Assembly: GCA_900551355.1 (NCBI GenBank)
Contig: URVR01000102.1
Location: 1-6,329 of the forward strand
Direction of reading: 5' to 3'
DNA length: 6,329 nt
Origin: an uncultured Eubacteriales bacterium
GTDB taxonomy: Bacteria > Bacillota > Clostridia > Oscillospirales > Oscillospiraceae
Numbering within the stretch: the first letter of the stretch is position 1; each line of letters opens with the position of its first letter. The notes under the pieces were generated by a model. The model searched no databases. It had not been told where the DNA came from and saw only the letters and a list, made by a program, of their open reading frames with translations. Made by a program: the position numbers and the translations under genes. This document shows positions 1-5,761 of this stretch, one piece after another.

Positions 1-38
1 CTACGTCTCGTGGGCTCGGAGATGTGTATAAGAGACAG
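1..38. other. Nextera (Tn5) sequencing adapter, read-2/i7 side; not genomic
   Basis: Bases 5-38 match the standard Nextera read-2 adapter, and bases 20-38 are the 19-bp Tn5 mosaic end AGATGTGTATAAGAGACAG. Bases 1-4 (ctac) would then be the tail of the i7 index, but four bases are too few to be sure. The mnmE reading frame becomes meaningful immediately after base 38. This is library sequence left untrimmed and should be removed before any gene calling. Confidence 0.97.
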
Positions 39-739
39 CCGTCATTCTGGGGCGGCCCAACGCGGGAAAGTCCTCCCTGCTCAACGCCCTGCTGGGCTAT
101 GACCGGGCCATCGTCACCGACATTGCCGGCACCACACGGGACACCGTGGAGGAAAAGGTGCTGGTAGGCGGTGTGCTGCTGCGGCTGACGGACACCGCCG
201 GGATCCGCGACAGCGGCGACCGCATCGAGGCCATGGGCGTGGAACGCAGCCGTCAGGCGGCGCAGCGGGCATCGCTGGCGCTGCTGGTGCTGGACGGCTC
301 GCAGGCATTGTCGGAGGAGGATGAGCAGGCCATCGCCGCGGCGCAGCGTGTACCCAACCTGCTGGTGCTGGTGAACAAGAGCGACCTGCCCCGTCGGCTG
401 GACATAGGGCGGCTGGCCGACCGGTTCGACAACGTGCTGAGCATCTCCGCCCAGACCGGAGCGGGACTGGACACGCTGGCGGACGCCGTGGCGGCGCTGT
501 ATCCCGCTGGGGAGACGCCTGCCGGGGAGCTGCTGACCAACGCGCGGCAGGCCGACGCCGTGTCCCGTGCCCTCAGCGCCGTGGCGGAGGCCCGGAGCGC
601 CCTGCGCATCGGCATGACGCCGGACGTGGTGCTGACGGACTGCGAGGCGGCGCTGGAGGCGCTGGGCGAGCTGAACGGTAAGCGCATCCGGGAGGATCTG
701 GTGGACACCATCTTCTCCCGGTTCTGCGTAGGAAAATGA
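39..739 (+). CDS. mnmE: tRNA modification GTPase MnmE (TrmE), C-terminal half, 5' truncated by the fragment end
   Basis: MnmE is a cytoplasmic GTPase that works with MnmG to install the aminomethyl or carboxymethylaminomethyl group on wobble uridine 34 of certain tRNAs. Counting from the first full codon at 41, 232 residues remain. The G-domain motifs are all visible: P-loop GRPNAGKS at 4-11, switch-I GTTRDT at 30-35, DTAG at 51-54, NKSD at 112-115 and SAQTG at 136-140. The C-terminal helical domain follows, with TNARQ near 166-170 and the hallmark FCVGK at 228-232, carrying the conserved terminal cysteine. From the P-loop to the end is 229 residues, the same as in the E. coli enzyme, so the 3' half is intact and only the N-terminal folate-binding part (about 220 residues) is missing. 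A GTG at 146 could be miscalled as a start; the true start lies outside the window. No terminator separates it from the next gene. mnmG does not follow, unlike many Firmicutes. Confidence 0.97.
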
Positions 740-797
740 CCGCGCGTTTGTGAACTGTGTGCAAATTTTCTGTTTTGCCCTTTTCATACGGCGGCTT

Positions 798-821
798 TCG
801 TGATACCATGGGGTATCGTGA
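798..821. promoter_or_regulatory. Small inverted plus direct repeat upstream of degV, possible operator
   Basis: In the 119-bp mnmE-degV gap, GATACC (802-807) and GGTATC (812-817) form an inverted repeat with a 4-nt spacer. TCGTGA occurs twice, at 798-803 and 816-821, 18 bp apart. An AT-rich tract at 762-790 precedes it. I could not find a convincing -35/-10 pair here; TATCGT at 814-819 is the best -10-like hexamer and lacks a -35. It could be an operator or chance. Confidence 0.25.
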
Positions 822-842
822 CAAAACGGACATCCATCCGAT

Positions 843-850
843 AAAGGAGG
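843..850 (+). promoter_or_regulatory. Ribosome binding site that fixes the degV start
   Basis: AAAGGAGG lies 8 nt before the ATG at 859. The frame stays open upstream to a GTG at 757, but no Shine-Dalgarno precedes that codon and the extra 34 residues do not resemble DegV proteins, so translation should begin at 859. Confidence 0.9.
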
Positions 851-858
851 CTTTTGCT

Positions 859-1731
859 ATGCGTGACTATATCATCATGACCGACAGCTGCTGCGACCTG
901 ACCGACCACATGGCCCGGGAGCTGGAGCTGAACGTGGTACCCCTGACCGTACATATGGACGGCAAGGACTACGCCAACCTGCTGGACGGCAGCGAGATCA
1001 GCTTTGAGGATTTCTACAAGAACATCCGCAGCGGTGTGCTGGGCACCACCTCCGCCGCCAACGTGGGGCAGTTTGAGGACGCCATGCGCGCCGTGCTGGC
1101 GCAGGGCAAGGACATCGTGTCCATCAACTTCTCCAGCGCCCTGTCCGCCACCTATCAGAACGCGGTCATCGCCGCCAAGACCATGGCCGACGAGTTCCCT
1201 GACAGCCGCGTGTATGTGGTGGATTCCTTGTCCGCGTCGCTGGGTCAGGGTCTGCTGCTGTATCTGGCCGTGCAGAAAAAGCGGGAGGGTCTGTCCGCCG
1301 AGGAGCTGGTGCAGTGGGTGGAGGAGAACAGGCTCCACATCGACCACTGGTTCACCGTGGACGACCTGAACTACCTGAAGATGGGCGGCCGCGTGTCCGC
1401 CACCACCGCGTTTCTGGGTACTATGCTGTCCATCAAGCCGGTGATGCACACCTCCGACGAGGGCAAGCTGGTGCCCGTCAGCAAGGCGCGGGGCCGCAAG
1501 GCCAGCCTGCAGGCCCTGATCGACAAGGTGGCGGAGCTGGGCATCGAGCCCAGCGAGCAGGTGATGTTCATCTGCCATGCCGACTGCGAGGTGGAGGCCC
1601 GCGCCGTGGCCGAGGAGCTGAAGGCACGCTACGGCGTGAAGGAGGTCTACATCAACTACATCGGCCCGGTGATCGGCAGCCATACCGGCCCCAACACCAT
1701 GGGTCTGTTCTTCGTGGGCACCAAGCGCTGA
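859..1731 (+). CDS. DegV family protein (FakB-type fatty-acid-binding protein)
   Basis: DegV proteins bind a single fatty acid in a buried tunnel; those studied as FakB present it to the kinase FakA, which makes acyl phosphate for phospholipid synthesis. The 290-residue product has the usual family length. Visible motifs are TDSCCDL at 8-14 (family TDSxxDL), TTS at 63-65 (part of the usual PTTSQPS, here followed by AAN), SSALSATYQ at 92-100 (family SSGLSGTYQ, with both glycines replaced by alanine), YLKMGGRVS at 172-180 and IGPVIGSHTGP at 268-278, where the His-Thr pair belongs to the ligand pocket. It ends in LFFVGTKR, as many family members do. Cytoplasmic, with no signal peptide. It sits 119 bp after mnmE and 28 bp before prmA, so it is probably cotranscribed with prmA. 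No fakA is in the window, so lipid specificity and kinase partner are unknown. The family assignment is firm; the FakB role is inferred. Confidence 0.95.
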   Translation: MRDYIIMTDSCCDLTDHMARELELNVVPLTVHMDGKDYANLLDGSEISFEDFYKNIRSGVLGTTSAANVGQFEDAMRAVLAQGKDIVSINFSSALSATYQNAVIAAKTMADEFPDSRVYVVDSLSASLGQGLLLYLAVQKKREGLSAEELVQWVEENRLHIDHWFTVDDLNYLKMGGRVSATTAFLGTMLSIKPVMHTSDEGKLVPVSKARGRKASLQALIDKVAELGIEPSEQVMFICHADCEVEARAVAEELKARYGVKEVYINYIGPVIGSHTGPNTMGLFFVGTKR

Positions 1732-1759
1732 CACCATCGCACATCGGGAGGGAACGCAC

Positions 1760-2713
1760 ATGGAATGGCTGGAGCTGAAGATCGACACCTCGCCGTCCGG
1801 GCTGGACGCGGTGACGGAGCTGCTGGAGCAGCAGGGCGTCACCGGCGTCATGATCGACGATGAGGCCGATTTCAAGGAGTTTCTGGAGCACAACCGGCAG
1901 TACTGGGACTATGTGGACGAGGCGCTGCTGCAGGAAAAGACCGGCGTCAGCCGCGTCACCTTCTATCTGGAGCGGAACGAGGCGGCGCTGGACGTCATCG
2001 CACGGGTGCGCATGGCCATGTCCGACCTGAAAAAGGCCCGGCCGGAGTGCGGCCCGCTGCTGCTGACCATCGACAACGTGGCAGACGCGGACTGGGAGAA
2101 CAACTGGAAGAGGTTCTACAAGCCCATGGAGATCGGGGAGCGGCTGCTGGTGGTGCCCCAGTGGGAGGAGGCCCGGGACGACGGACGGGTGAAGCTGGTG
2201 CTGAACCCGGGGCTGACCTTCGGCACCGGCAGCCACGCCACCACCCGCCTGTGCTTACAGGCGCTGGACAAGTACATCCGGGGCGGCGAGAAGATCCTGG
2301 ATCTGGGCTGCGGCAGCGGCATCCTGTCCATCGCCGCACTGGTGCTGGGCGCAAAGGAGGCCTTTGCCTGCGACATCGACGAGAAGTGCGTGGACGTGGC
2401 CTACGAAAATGCCGCCCTCAACGGCGTGGGCCGTGACCGCTACACCGTGCGGTGGGGCGACGTGCTGACGGACAAGGCGCTGCAGGCGGAGTTCGGCGGC
2501 GGCTACGACATGGTGGTGGCCAACATCGTGGCGGACGTCATCATGGGTCTTTCCGACAAGGTGCGGCCCTTCCTGAAGGAGGGCGGACTGTTCCTGTGCT
2601 CCGGCATCATCGACGACCGGGCGGAGGAGGTCTTTACCAAGCTGCGCGCCGACGGCTGGACCGTCATCGAACAGCACGACTCCGAGGGCTGGTACAGCTT
2701 CCTGTGCCGGTGA
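1760..2713 (+). CDS. prmA: Ribosomal protein L11 methyltransferase PrmA
   Basis: PrmA uses S-adenosylmethionine to methylate amino groups of ribosomal protein L11 in the cytoplasm. The 317-residue product is full length for the family. The N-terminal substrate-recognition domain (1-105) is followed by the linker DADWENNWKRFYKP at 109-122, a PrmA hallmark. NPGLTFGTGSHATTRLCL at 149-166 is the family signature. The SAM-binding Rossmann core has ILDLGCGSGILS at 179-190 (motif I) and ACDID at 203-207 (motif II acidic residue), with VVANIVADV at 252-260 as the substrate-side catalytic loop. GGGAGGG at 1746-1752 lies 7 nt before the ATG and supports this start. It is the last gene of the rightward group and is closed by the terminator at 2722-2759. 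In many Firmicutes prmA is followed by rsmE and preceded by dnaJ; neither is here. Confidence 0.97.
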   Translation: MEWLELKIDTSPSGLDAVTELLEQQGVTGVMIDDEADFKEFLEHNRQYWDYVDEALLQEKTGVSRVTFYLERNEAALDVIARVRMAMSDLKKARPECGPLLLTIDNVADADWENNWKRFYKPMEIGERLLVVPQWEEARDDGRVKLVLNPGLTFGTGSHATTRLCLQALDKYIRGGEKILDLGCGSGILSIAALVLGAKEAFACDIDEKCVDVAYENAALNGVGRDRYTVRWGDVLTDKALQAEFGGGYDMVVANIVADVIMGLSDKVRPFLKEGGLFLCSGIIDDRAEEVFTKLRADGWTVIEQHDSEGWYSFLCR

Positions 2714-2721
2714 CAACAACG

Positions 2722-2759
2722 AAAAACCGCGTCAGGCGTGAGCCTAACGCGGTTTTTTT
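2722..2759. terminator. Bidirectional intrinsic terminator shared by prmA and the racemase gene
   Basis: AAAAACCGCGT (2722-2732) pairs with ACGCGGTTTTT (2747-2757). After one C/A mismatch, AGGC (2734-2737) pairs with GCCT (2742-2745) around the loop GTGA. Rightward it ends in a seven-T run at 2753-2759; leftward the five A's at 2722-2726 give a U-tract, so it can stop both convergent transcripts. The leftward racemase stop codon (2758-2760) lies within the T-run. Confidence 0.93.
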
Positions 2760-3843
2760 ATCGGTATTCCCGGGGTATGCCGCTGTCCACGAATTTGGGG
2801 CGCACCTCCACGCGCACCGTGTCGCCCACGGCGCAGGGCAGATCTGTCACGTCCGCCTCCAGCTGGGCGGCGGCTACCACGCCCCGCACCGGGCAGCTGT
2901 GTCCGTTGATCCGGACGGTGAGTCCGTCGGCATGCAGCAGCCGGCGGCCGGCGTGGAGCACACGGCGCAGCCGGTCCCGCAGACGCAGGGCGTTGGGCTC
3001 CTCCGTTACGCCGATACCGCTGGTGTAGCCCACCGGCAGCAGCGCCAGCCGCATCTCCCGCTTGGTGCGGTAGGCGCCGGTATAGCCCACCGACCAGCCG
3101 GCGGGCAGCATTTTCAGCTCCGCCACACGGGTCTCCAGCCAGCCGATCTTTTCCAGCCCCAGCGGGTCAGGCACGGACAGCCGGCCCAACAGCGCCGAGC
3201 CGAGGCGCACCGCGTCCAGATGCAGCTCCGGATACCGCAGGAACGCGGTGGAGGCGCAGACGTGGCGCAGGCCGGGGTCGATGCCGGCGGTGCGCAGGAT
3301 GCGGACGCCCGCGGCGAAGCGGCGGTACTGCCGGGCGGTGCGCTTCCGGTCGGCGGCCTCGGCAAAGTGGGTGAATACGCCCTCCACCCGCAGGGCGGGC
3401 AGGAACCGCAGCAGGGCGGCGGCCTCCCGGACGTCGCCGGGCAGGAAGCCGCAGCGGCCCATACCGGTGTCCAGCTTGATATGGACGCGGGCGGTGACGC
3501 CCTGCTCCTCCGCCACGGCGGATACCGTCCGGGCGGCCTCAAGGGAGCCGACAGTGAGGATGACGTTCCGGGCCAGCAGGGCGGATACCTCCTCCGGCAG
3601 GGCGGTGGAGGCCAGCATCAGCACATCCGCCGTGATGCCCGCGTCCCGCAGGGCGGCGGCCTCCGTCACGGAGGACACGGCCAGCATGTCCACGCCCTGG
3701 GCCGTCAGCCAGCGGGCGTAGGGCACCAGTCCCAGCCCGTAGCCGCCGCCCTTGACCACCGCGATGATCCGGGCGGAGGTATAGTGCCGCAGCTTTTCCA
3801 GATTTCGGGCAAGCGCCCCGGTGTCGATCACCAGCTTGCACAT
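2758..3843 (-). CDS. Divergent alanine racemase family protein (fold-type III PLP enzyme)
   Basis: Alanine racemases convert L-Ala to D-Ala for peptidoglycan with pyridoxal phosphate. The 361-residue product aligns over the TIM barrel and C-terminal beta domain. Core residues are retained: PLP lysine K31, tyrosine Y35, K123 and R130 in KLDTGMGRCG, H160 in THFAEA, H194 and S198 before LRYPELHLDAVRLG with R213 (the arginine that contacts the PLP nitrogen), and catalytic-base candidate Y254 in SVGYTGAY. Several usually invariant features differ. The PLP-lysine motif KA(D/N)AYGHG is KGGGYGLG (31-38). The GRVCMDQ loop is GVVAAAQ (321-327), losing the Met-Asp pair. About 27 residues between the VGDTV strand (339-343) and the terminal IPREYR are missing, the segment that normally carries the YE motif near the active-site entrance. 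AGAGGAGG lies 7 nt before the ATG. Transcribed from its own promoter and convergent with prmA. Alanine may not be the true substrate; family confidence is high, function moderate. Confidence 0.85.
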   Translation of the reverse strand: MCKLVIDTGALARNLEKLRHYTSARIIAVVKGGGYGLGLVPYARWLTAQGVDMLAVSSVTEAAALRDAGITADVLMLASTALPEEVSALLARNVILTVGSLEAARTVSAVAEEQGVTARVHIKLDTGMGRCGFLPGDVREAAALLRFLPALRVEGVFTHFAEAADRKRTARQYRRFAAGVRILRTAGIDPGLRHVCASTAFLRYPELHLDAVRLGSALLGRLSVPDPLGLEKIGWLETRVAELKMLPAGWSVGYTGAYRTKREMRLALLPVGYTSGIGVTEEPNALRLRDRLRRVLHAGRRLLHADGLTVRINGHSCPVRGVVAAAQLEADVTDLPCAVGDTVRVEVRPKFVDSGIPREYR

Positions 3844-3878
3844 GGCTGTGCCTCCTCTCTGTGTCGGTCTGTACGTCG

Positions 3879-3906
3879 ATTATACCCGCTTTGCGGCGGG
3901 ACGCAA
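3879..3906 (-). promoter_or_regulatory. Predicted sigma-70-type promoter of the racemase gene
   Basis: On the minus strand, a perfect -10 TATAAT (3884-3879) is preceded by a 16-nt spacer and a weak -35 TTGCGT (3906-3901). The start codon at 3843 is about 30 nt downstream of the expected transcription start, and the Shine-Dalgarno falls in between. The spacer holds a small inverted repeat (CCGC TTT GCGG on the plus strand, 3886-3896). Only the -10 is strong. Confidence 0.6.
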
Positions 3907-3917
3907 CGGGTGGGGCG

Positions 3918-3957
3918 GCGATTTAAGGGGTTCGGCGGAAACACTTAAGGAAATCGC
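3918..3957. promoter_or_regulatory. Repeat cluster upstream of the racemase promoter, possible regulator site
   Basis: GCGATTT (3918-3924) and AAATCGC (3951-3957) form a 7-bp inverted repeat 26 nt apart. Within the span, TTAAGG occurs twice on the plus strand, at 3923-3928 and 3945-3950, with starts 22 bp apart, about two helical turns. The cluster lies just upstream of the predicted -35, where an activator could bind. The binding protein is unknown and the role is inferred. Confidence 0.3.
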
Positions 3958-3969
3958 AAGAAGCGGGGC

Positions 3970-4004
3970 AAAAGCAGAGGCGCGGCTCTGAGAGCCGCGC
4001 CTCT
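3970..4004 (-). terminator. Intrinsic terminator of the vanW-type gene
   Basis: AGAGGCGCGGCTCT (3976-3989) and AGAGCCGCGCCTCT (3991-4004) are a perfect 14-bp inverted repeat around one base; in RNA the innermost pairs would open into a small loop. On the minus strand the hairpin begins 4 nt after the stop codon at 4009 and is followed by GC then TTTT. The U-run is short but the stem is very stable. Confidence 0.85.
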
Positions 4005-4008
4005 TTCA

Positions 4009-5679
4009 TTATGCGTTGTTGTCCGGCAGGTAACCGGGGGCCACCAGAATGATCTTGTTGCCCACGTCGTAGTGGCTGTCGGCCTCCACGCGGCTGGACA
4101 GCAGGTTGCCGTCGCCGTCGTAGATGTTCCGCCAGGTGCGGACGTGGTAGCCGGTGTGGCCGTACTGGTCGATAACCTCCTCGCCCGGCGCCACGTCAGG
4201 GGACTCCTGATACACCGTCTGGTAGTCATAGCTGGCCAGCACCGCGTTGGTCATGACCACATAGTGGTCATCCACCTTGGTGCCCATAATGGTGCAGGTC
4301 AGCTCGTTGGTGTCGTCGTTATAGGAGGTGACGATCTTGATGGGATAGTCCCGGCTGTTGCGGAAGGCGAAGTCCGGCCCGCCCCAGCTCACCGTGGCGT
4401 CGCAGCCGATGGGCATGTAGCCGGGGTTGAACATGTGGCAGTAGCGCAGGACGATGTCCAGATCGCTGAGCAGCACCGCGTAGTACAGCGTGGAGGACAC
4501 CTGGCAGATGCCGCCGCCGATACCGGTGGTGGTACGCCCGGCCTCATAGACGCCGGCCTCCTGATAGCCGCGGGCCGCCGTGCGCTGCCCCACCGTGGAG
4601 TTGTACCAGAACTCCTCGCCGGGGTTGTAGATCTTGCCGTTGATGGCGGCGGAGGCCAGCTTGATGTTCTGGTGCCGGCCCCACGGCCCGGCGCACTTGG
4701 TGGTGAAGGTGCCCAGCACGTCCCGGAACATGCATGCCTGCAGCTCCTCGGTGGACACGGTGGGGAACTCCACCTGGGCGTCCGCCAGGAACTCCGTGCC
4801 CGGAGCGGCGGCGTCCAGCTGCGCCTGCACCGCAGACACATCAAAGGCCACGCCCACACGGGACTCCGTAGGCTCGCCCGTGGTCTTGTCGCAGACGGCC
4901 TCCGCCTTCTCCCCCGCCAGCTGGTCGTGGAGCGTCTGCACGTCCACGGTCTGGGCCTTCTTCTCCTGATAGGTGCACGCCACCGGCGTCAGCGCGCCGC
5001 TTTGCAGCATGGCGGTCAGGTCGCCCTCCAGCTTCTGCGCGTCCAGCATGCGGCCATCGGCGGGCTTGGTGATATACAGCCCCTCGCCCTTTTCCAGACG
5101 GTAGCCGCCGTCCACCACCGTGCAGTTCAGGCTGGCGGCCAGATCGTCACAAGCGGTATCCAGCGCCGCGGCATCCACGGTGAGCTGCGGCACGGCGGAG
5201 GTCTGGGCAAACCAGCTGTGTATGTACGCCCAGCCGCCCCGCAGCCAGGCCAGCGCGCCGCCGCCCCAGCTCTCGTACCGCTGGGAGGCCCCGGCGGCGA
5301 TGGCGGCGGCCTGCGGCGTCACGGTGACGCCCAGCGTCTCCAGCGACACGTCGCCGATGGCCGCGCCGTCCTCCGTCAGGGAGACGGCGGTGTCCTGCAG
5401 GAGCTGCGGGCCTTTTTCCGTCCACAGCGCTTCAATTTGTTGGTCGGTGAGCCTGGACACGTCCAGCCCCAGCACGTCCGTGTGGGGAAGGGCGGTGCTG
5501 CCGTAGACAGTCTGCGTCACCACGCAGGCGGCCAGATAGGCCAGCACCAGCACGCCCAGCACGATGCCGATGATCAGCGCCGCCTTTTTGCCCCCGGGCA
5601 TGGGGGTCTTTTCCGGGACGGCAGCAGCCGCGCCGTCCCCGCTTACAGTCACAGAGGACATGTTGTTCGTCTCTTCCAC
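4009..5679 (-). CDS. VanW family protein, membrane-anchored, with G5-like C-terminus (GTG start)
   Basis: VanW-domain proteins were named from a vancomycin-resistance cluster but their biochemical role is not established; most are chromosomal envelope proteins. From the GTG start the product is 556 residues. Residues 1-32 are polar and probably cytoplasmic, 33-54 form one hydrophobic segment, and the rest should be extracellular. LAAC at 49-52 resembles a lipobox, but the hydrophobic stretch continues after it. HTDVLGLDVSRLTDQQIEALW (66-86) is the start typical of the putative peptidoglycan-binding domain that precedes VanW. The VanW domain spans about 322-455, with LGTFTTKC, NPGEEFWYNSTVG, GGGICQVSSTLY (388-399) and DATVSWGGPDFAFRN. 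Residues 485-549 (YQTVYQ through GYHVRTWRNIYDGDG) look like a G5 domain. The ectodomain has ten cysteines. The open frame extends to 5778, but only the GTG at 5679 has a Shine-Dalgarno. No vanA, vanH, vanX or vanS/R is present, so it is not evidence of glycopeptide resistance. Confidence 0.92.
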   Translation of the reverse strand: MEETNNMSSVTVSGDGAAAAVPEKTPMPGGKKAALIIGIVLGVLVLAYLAACVVTQTVYGSTALPHTDVLGLDVSRLTDQQIEALWTEKGPQLLQDTAVSLTEDGAAIGDVSLETLGVTVTPQAAAIAAGASQRYESWGGGALAWLRGGWAYIHSWFAQTSAVPQLTVDAAALDTACDDLAASLNCTVVDGGYRLEKGEGLYITKPADGRMLDAQKLEGDLTAMLQSGALTPVACTYQEKKAQTVDVQTLHDQLAGEKAEAVCDKTTGEPTESRVGVAFDVSAVQAQLDAAAPGTEFLADAQVEFPTVSTEELQACMFRDVLGTFTTKCAGPWGRHQNIKLASAAINGKIYNPGEEFWYNSTVGQRTAARGYQEAGVYEAGRTTTGIGGGICQVSSTLYYAVLLSDLDIVLRYCHMFNPGYMPIGCDATVSWGGPDFAFRNSRDYPIKIVTSYNDDTNELTCTIMGTKVDDHYVVMTNAVLASYDYQTVYQESPDVAPGEEVIDQYGHTGYHVRTWRNIYDGDGNLLSSRVEADSHYDVGNKIILVAPGYLPDNNA

Positions 5680-5686
5680 GGAATGT

Positions 5687-5696
5687 CCCCTCCTTT
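5687..5696 (-). promoter_or_regulatory. Ribosome binding site selecting a GTG start for the VanW protein
   Basis: On the minus strand AAAGGAGGGG (5696-5687) lies 7 nt before the GTG at 5679-5677. The next in-frame ATG is six codons further in, and earlier ATGs at 5778 and 5718 have no such site; the former falls within the end of noc. GTG at 5679 is therefore the likely start. Confidence 0.85.
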
Positions 5697-5708
5697 TTCC
5701 GGTCTTTA

Positions 5709-5724
5709 CAGGGCACATACCCTG
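5709..5724 (-). promoter_or_regulatory. Small leader hairpin before the VanW ribosome binding site
   Basis: CAGGG (5709-5713) and CCCTG (5720-5724) pair around a 6-nt loop. If transcription starts near 5727 the hairpin occupies the 5' end of the leader, about 12 nt before the Shine-Dalgarno. It could stabilise the mRNA 5' end or be chance. Confidence 0.3.
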
Positions 5725-5733
5725 CGTCTGCCC

Positions 5734-5742
5734 ATGATACCA
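5734..5742 (-). promoter_or_regulatory. Predicted extended -10 promoter for the VanW gene
   Basis: On the minus strand TGGTATCAT matches the extended -10 consensus TGnTATAAT with one mismatch. No good -35 is seen 16-18 nt upstream, as is common for extended -10 promoters. It lies in the 82-bp gap between noc and the VanW gene. CCGGTCT (5699-5705) and AGACCGG (5744-5750) form an inverted repeat that brackets it. Confidence 0.45.
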
Positions 5743-5761
5743 CAGACCGGCCGGAAATGGG

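Noticed and set aside
761..778. GCAAA/TTTGC hairpin after mnmE as a terminator
   Set aside because: It has only five A/T-rich pairs with an 8-nt loop and no following T-run.
757..858. N-terminal extension of DegV from a GTG at 757
   Set aside because: There is no Shine-Dalgarno before it, and a strong one directs the ATG at 859, where family homology begins.
784..1893. Long minus-strand open frame (369 codons) opposite degV
   Set aside because: It has low-complexity, His/Val/Gly-rich composition typical of the antisense of GC-rich coding DNA; the plus strand encodes an unmistakable DegV protein with a proper RBS.
2765..2778. Noc-binding-site-like palindrome around CCCGGG
   Set aside because: It matches the 14-bp Noc consensus at only 10 positions, lies in the racemase coding end, and CCCGGG is frequent in such GC-rich DNA.
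2452..3948. Plus-strand open frame of 498 codons spanning the end of prmA and opposite the racemase
   Set aside because: It crosses the prmA terminator and mirrors the racemase gene. Composition is Gly/Arg/His/Gln-rich with no recognisable domain.
4009..5679. Vancomycin resistance locus (VanW beside a racemase)
   Set aside because: VanW-domain proteins are common chromosomal envelope proteins in Firmicutes; none of the core resistance genes (ligase, VanH, VanX, VanS/R) is present, and the racemase lacks the membrane domain of VanT.
5744..5760. ATTTCCGG half-site between noc and the VanW gene as a Noc or parS site
   Set aside because: Only one half resembles the Noc site (ATTTCC); the other half is unrelated and no CACGTG core of parS occurs.
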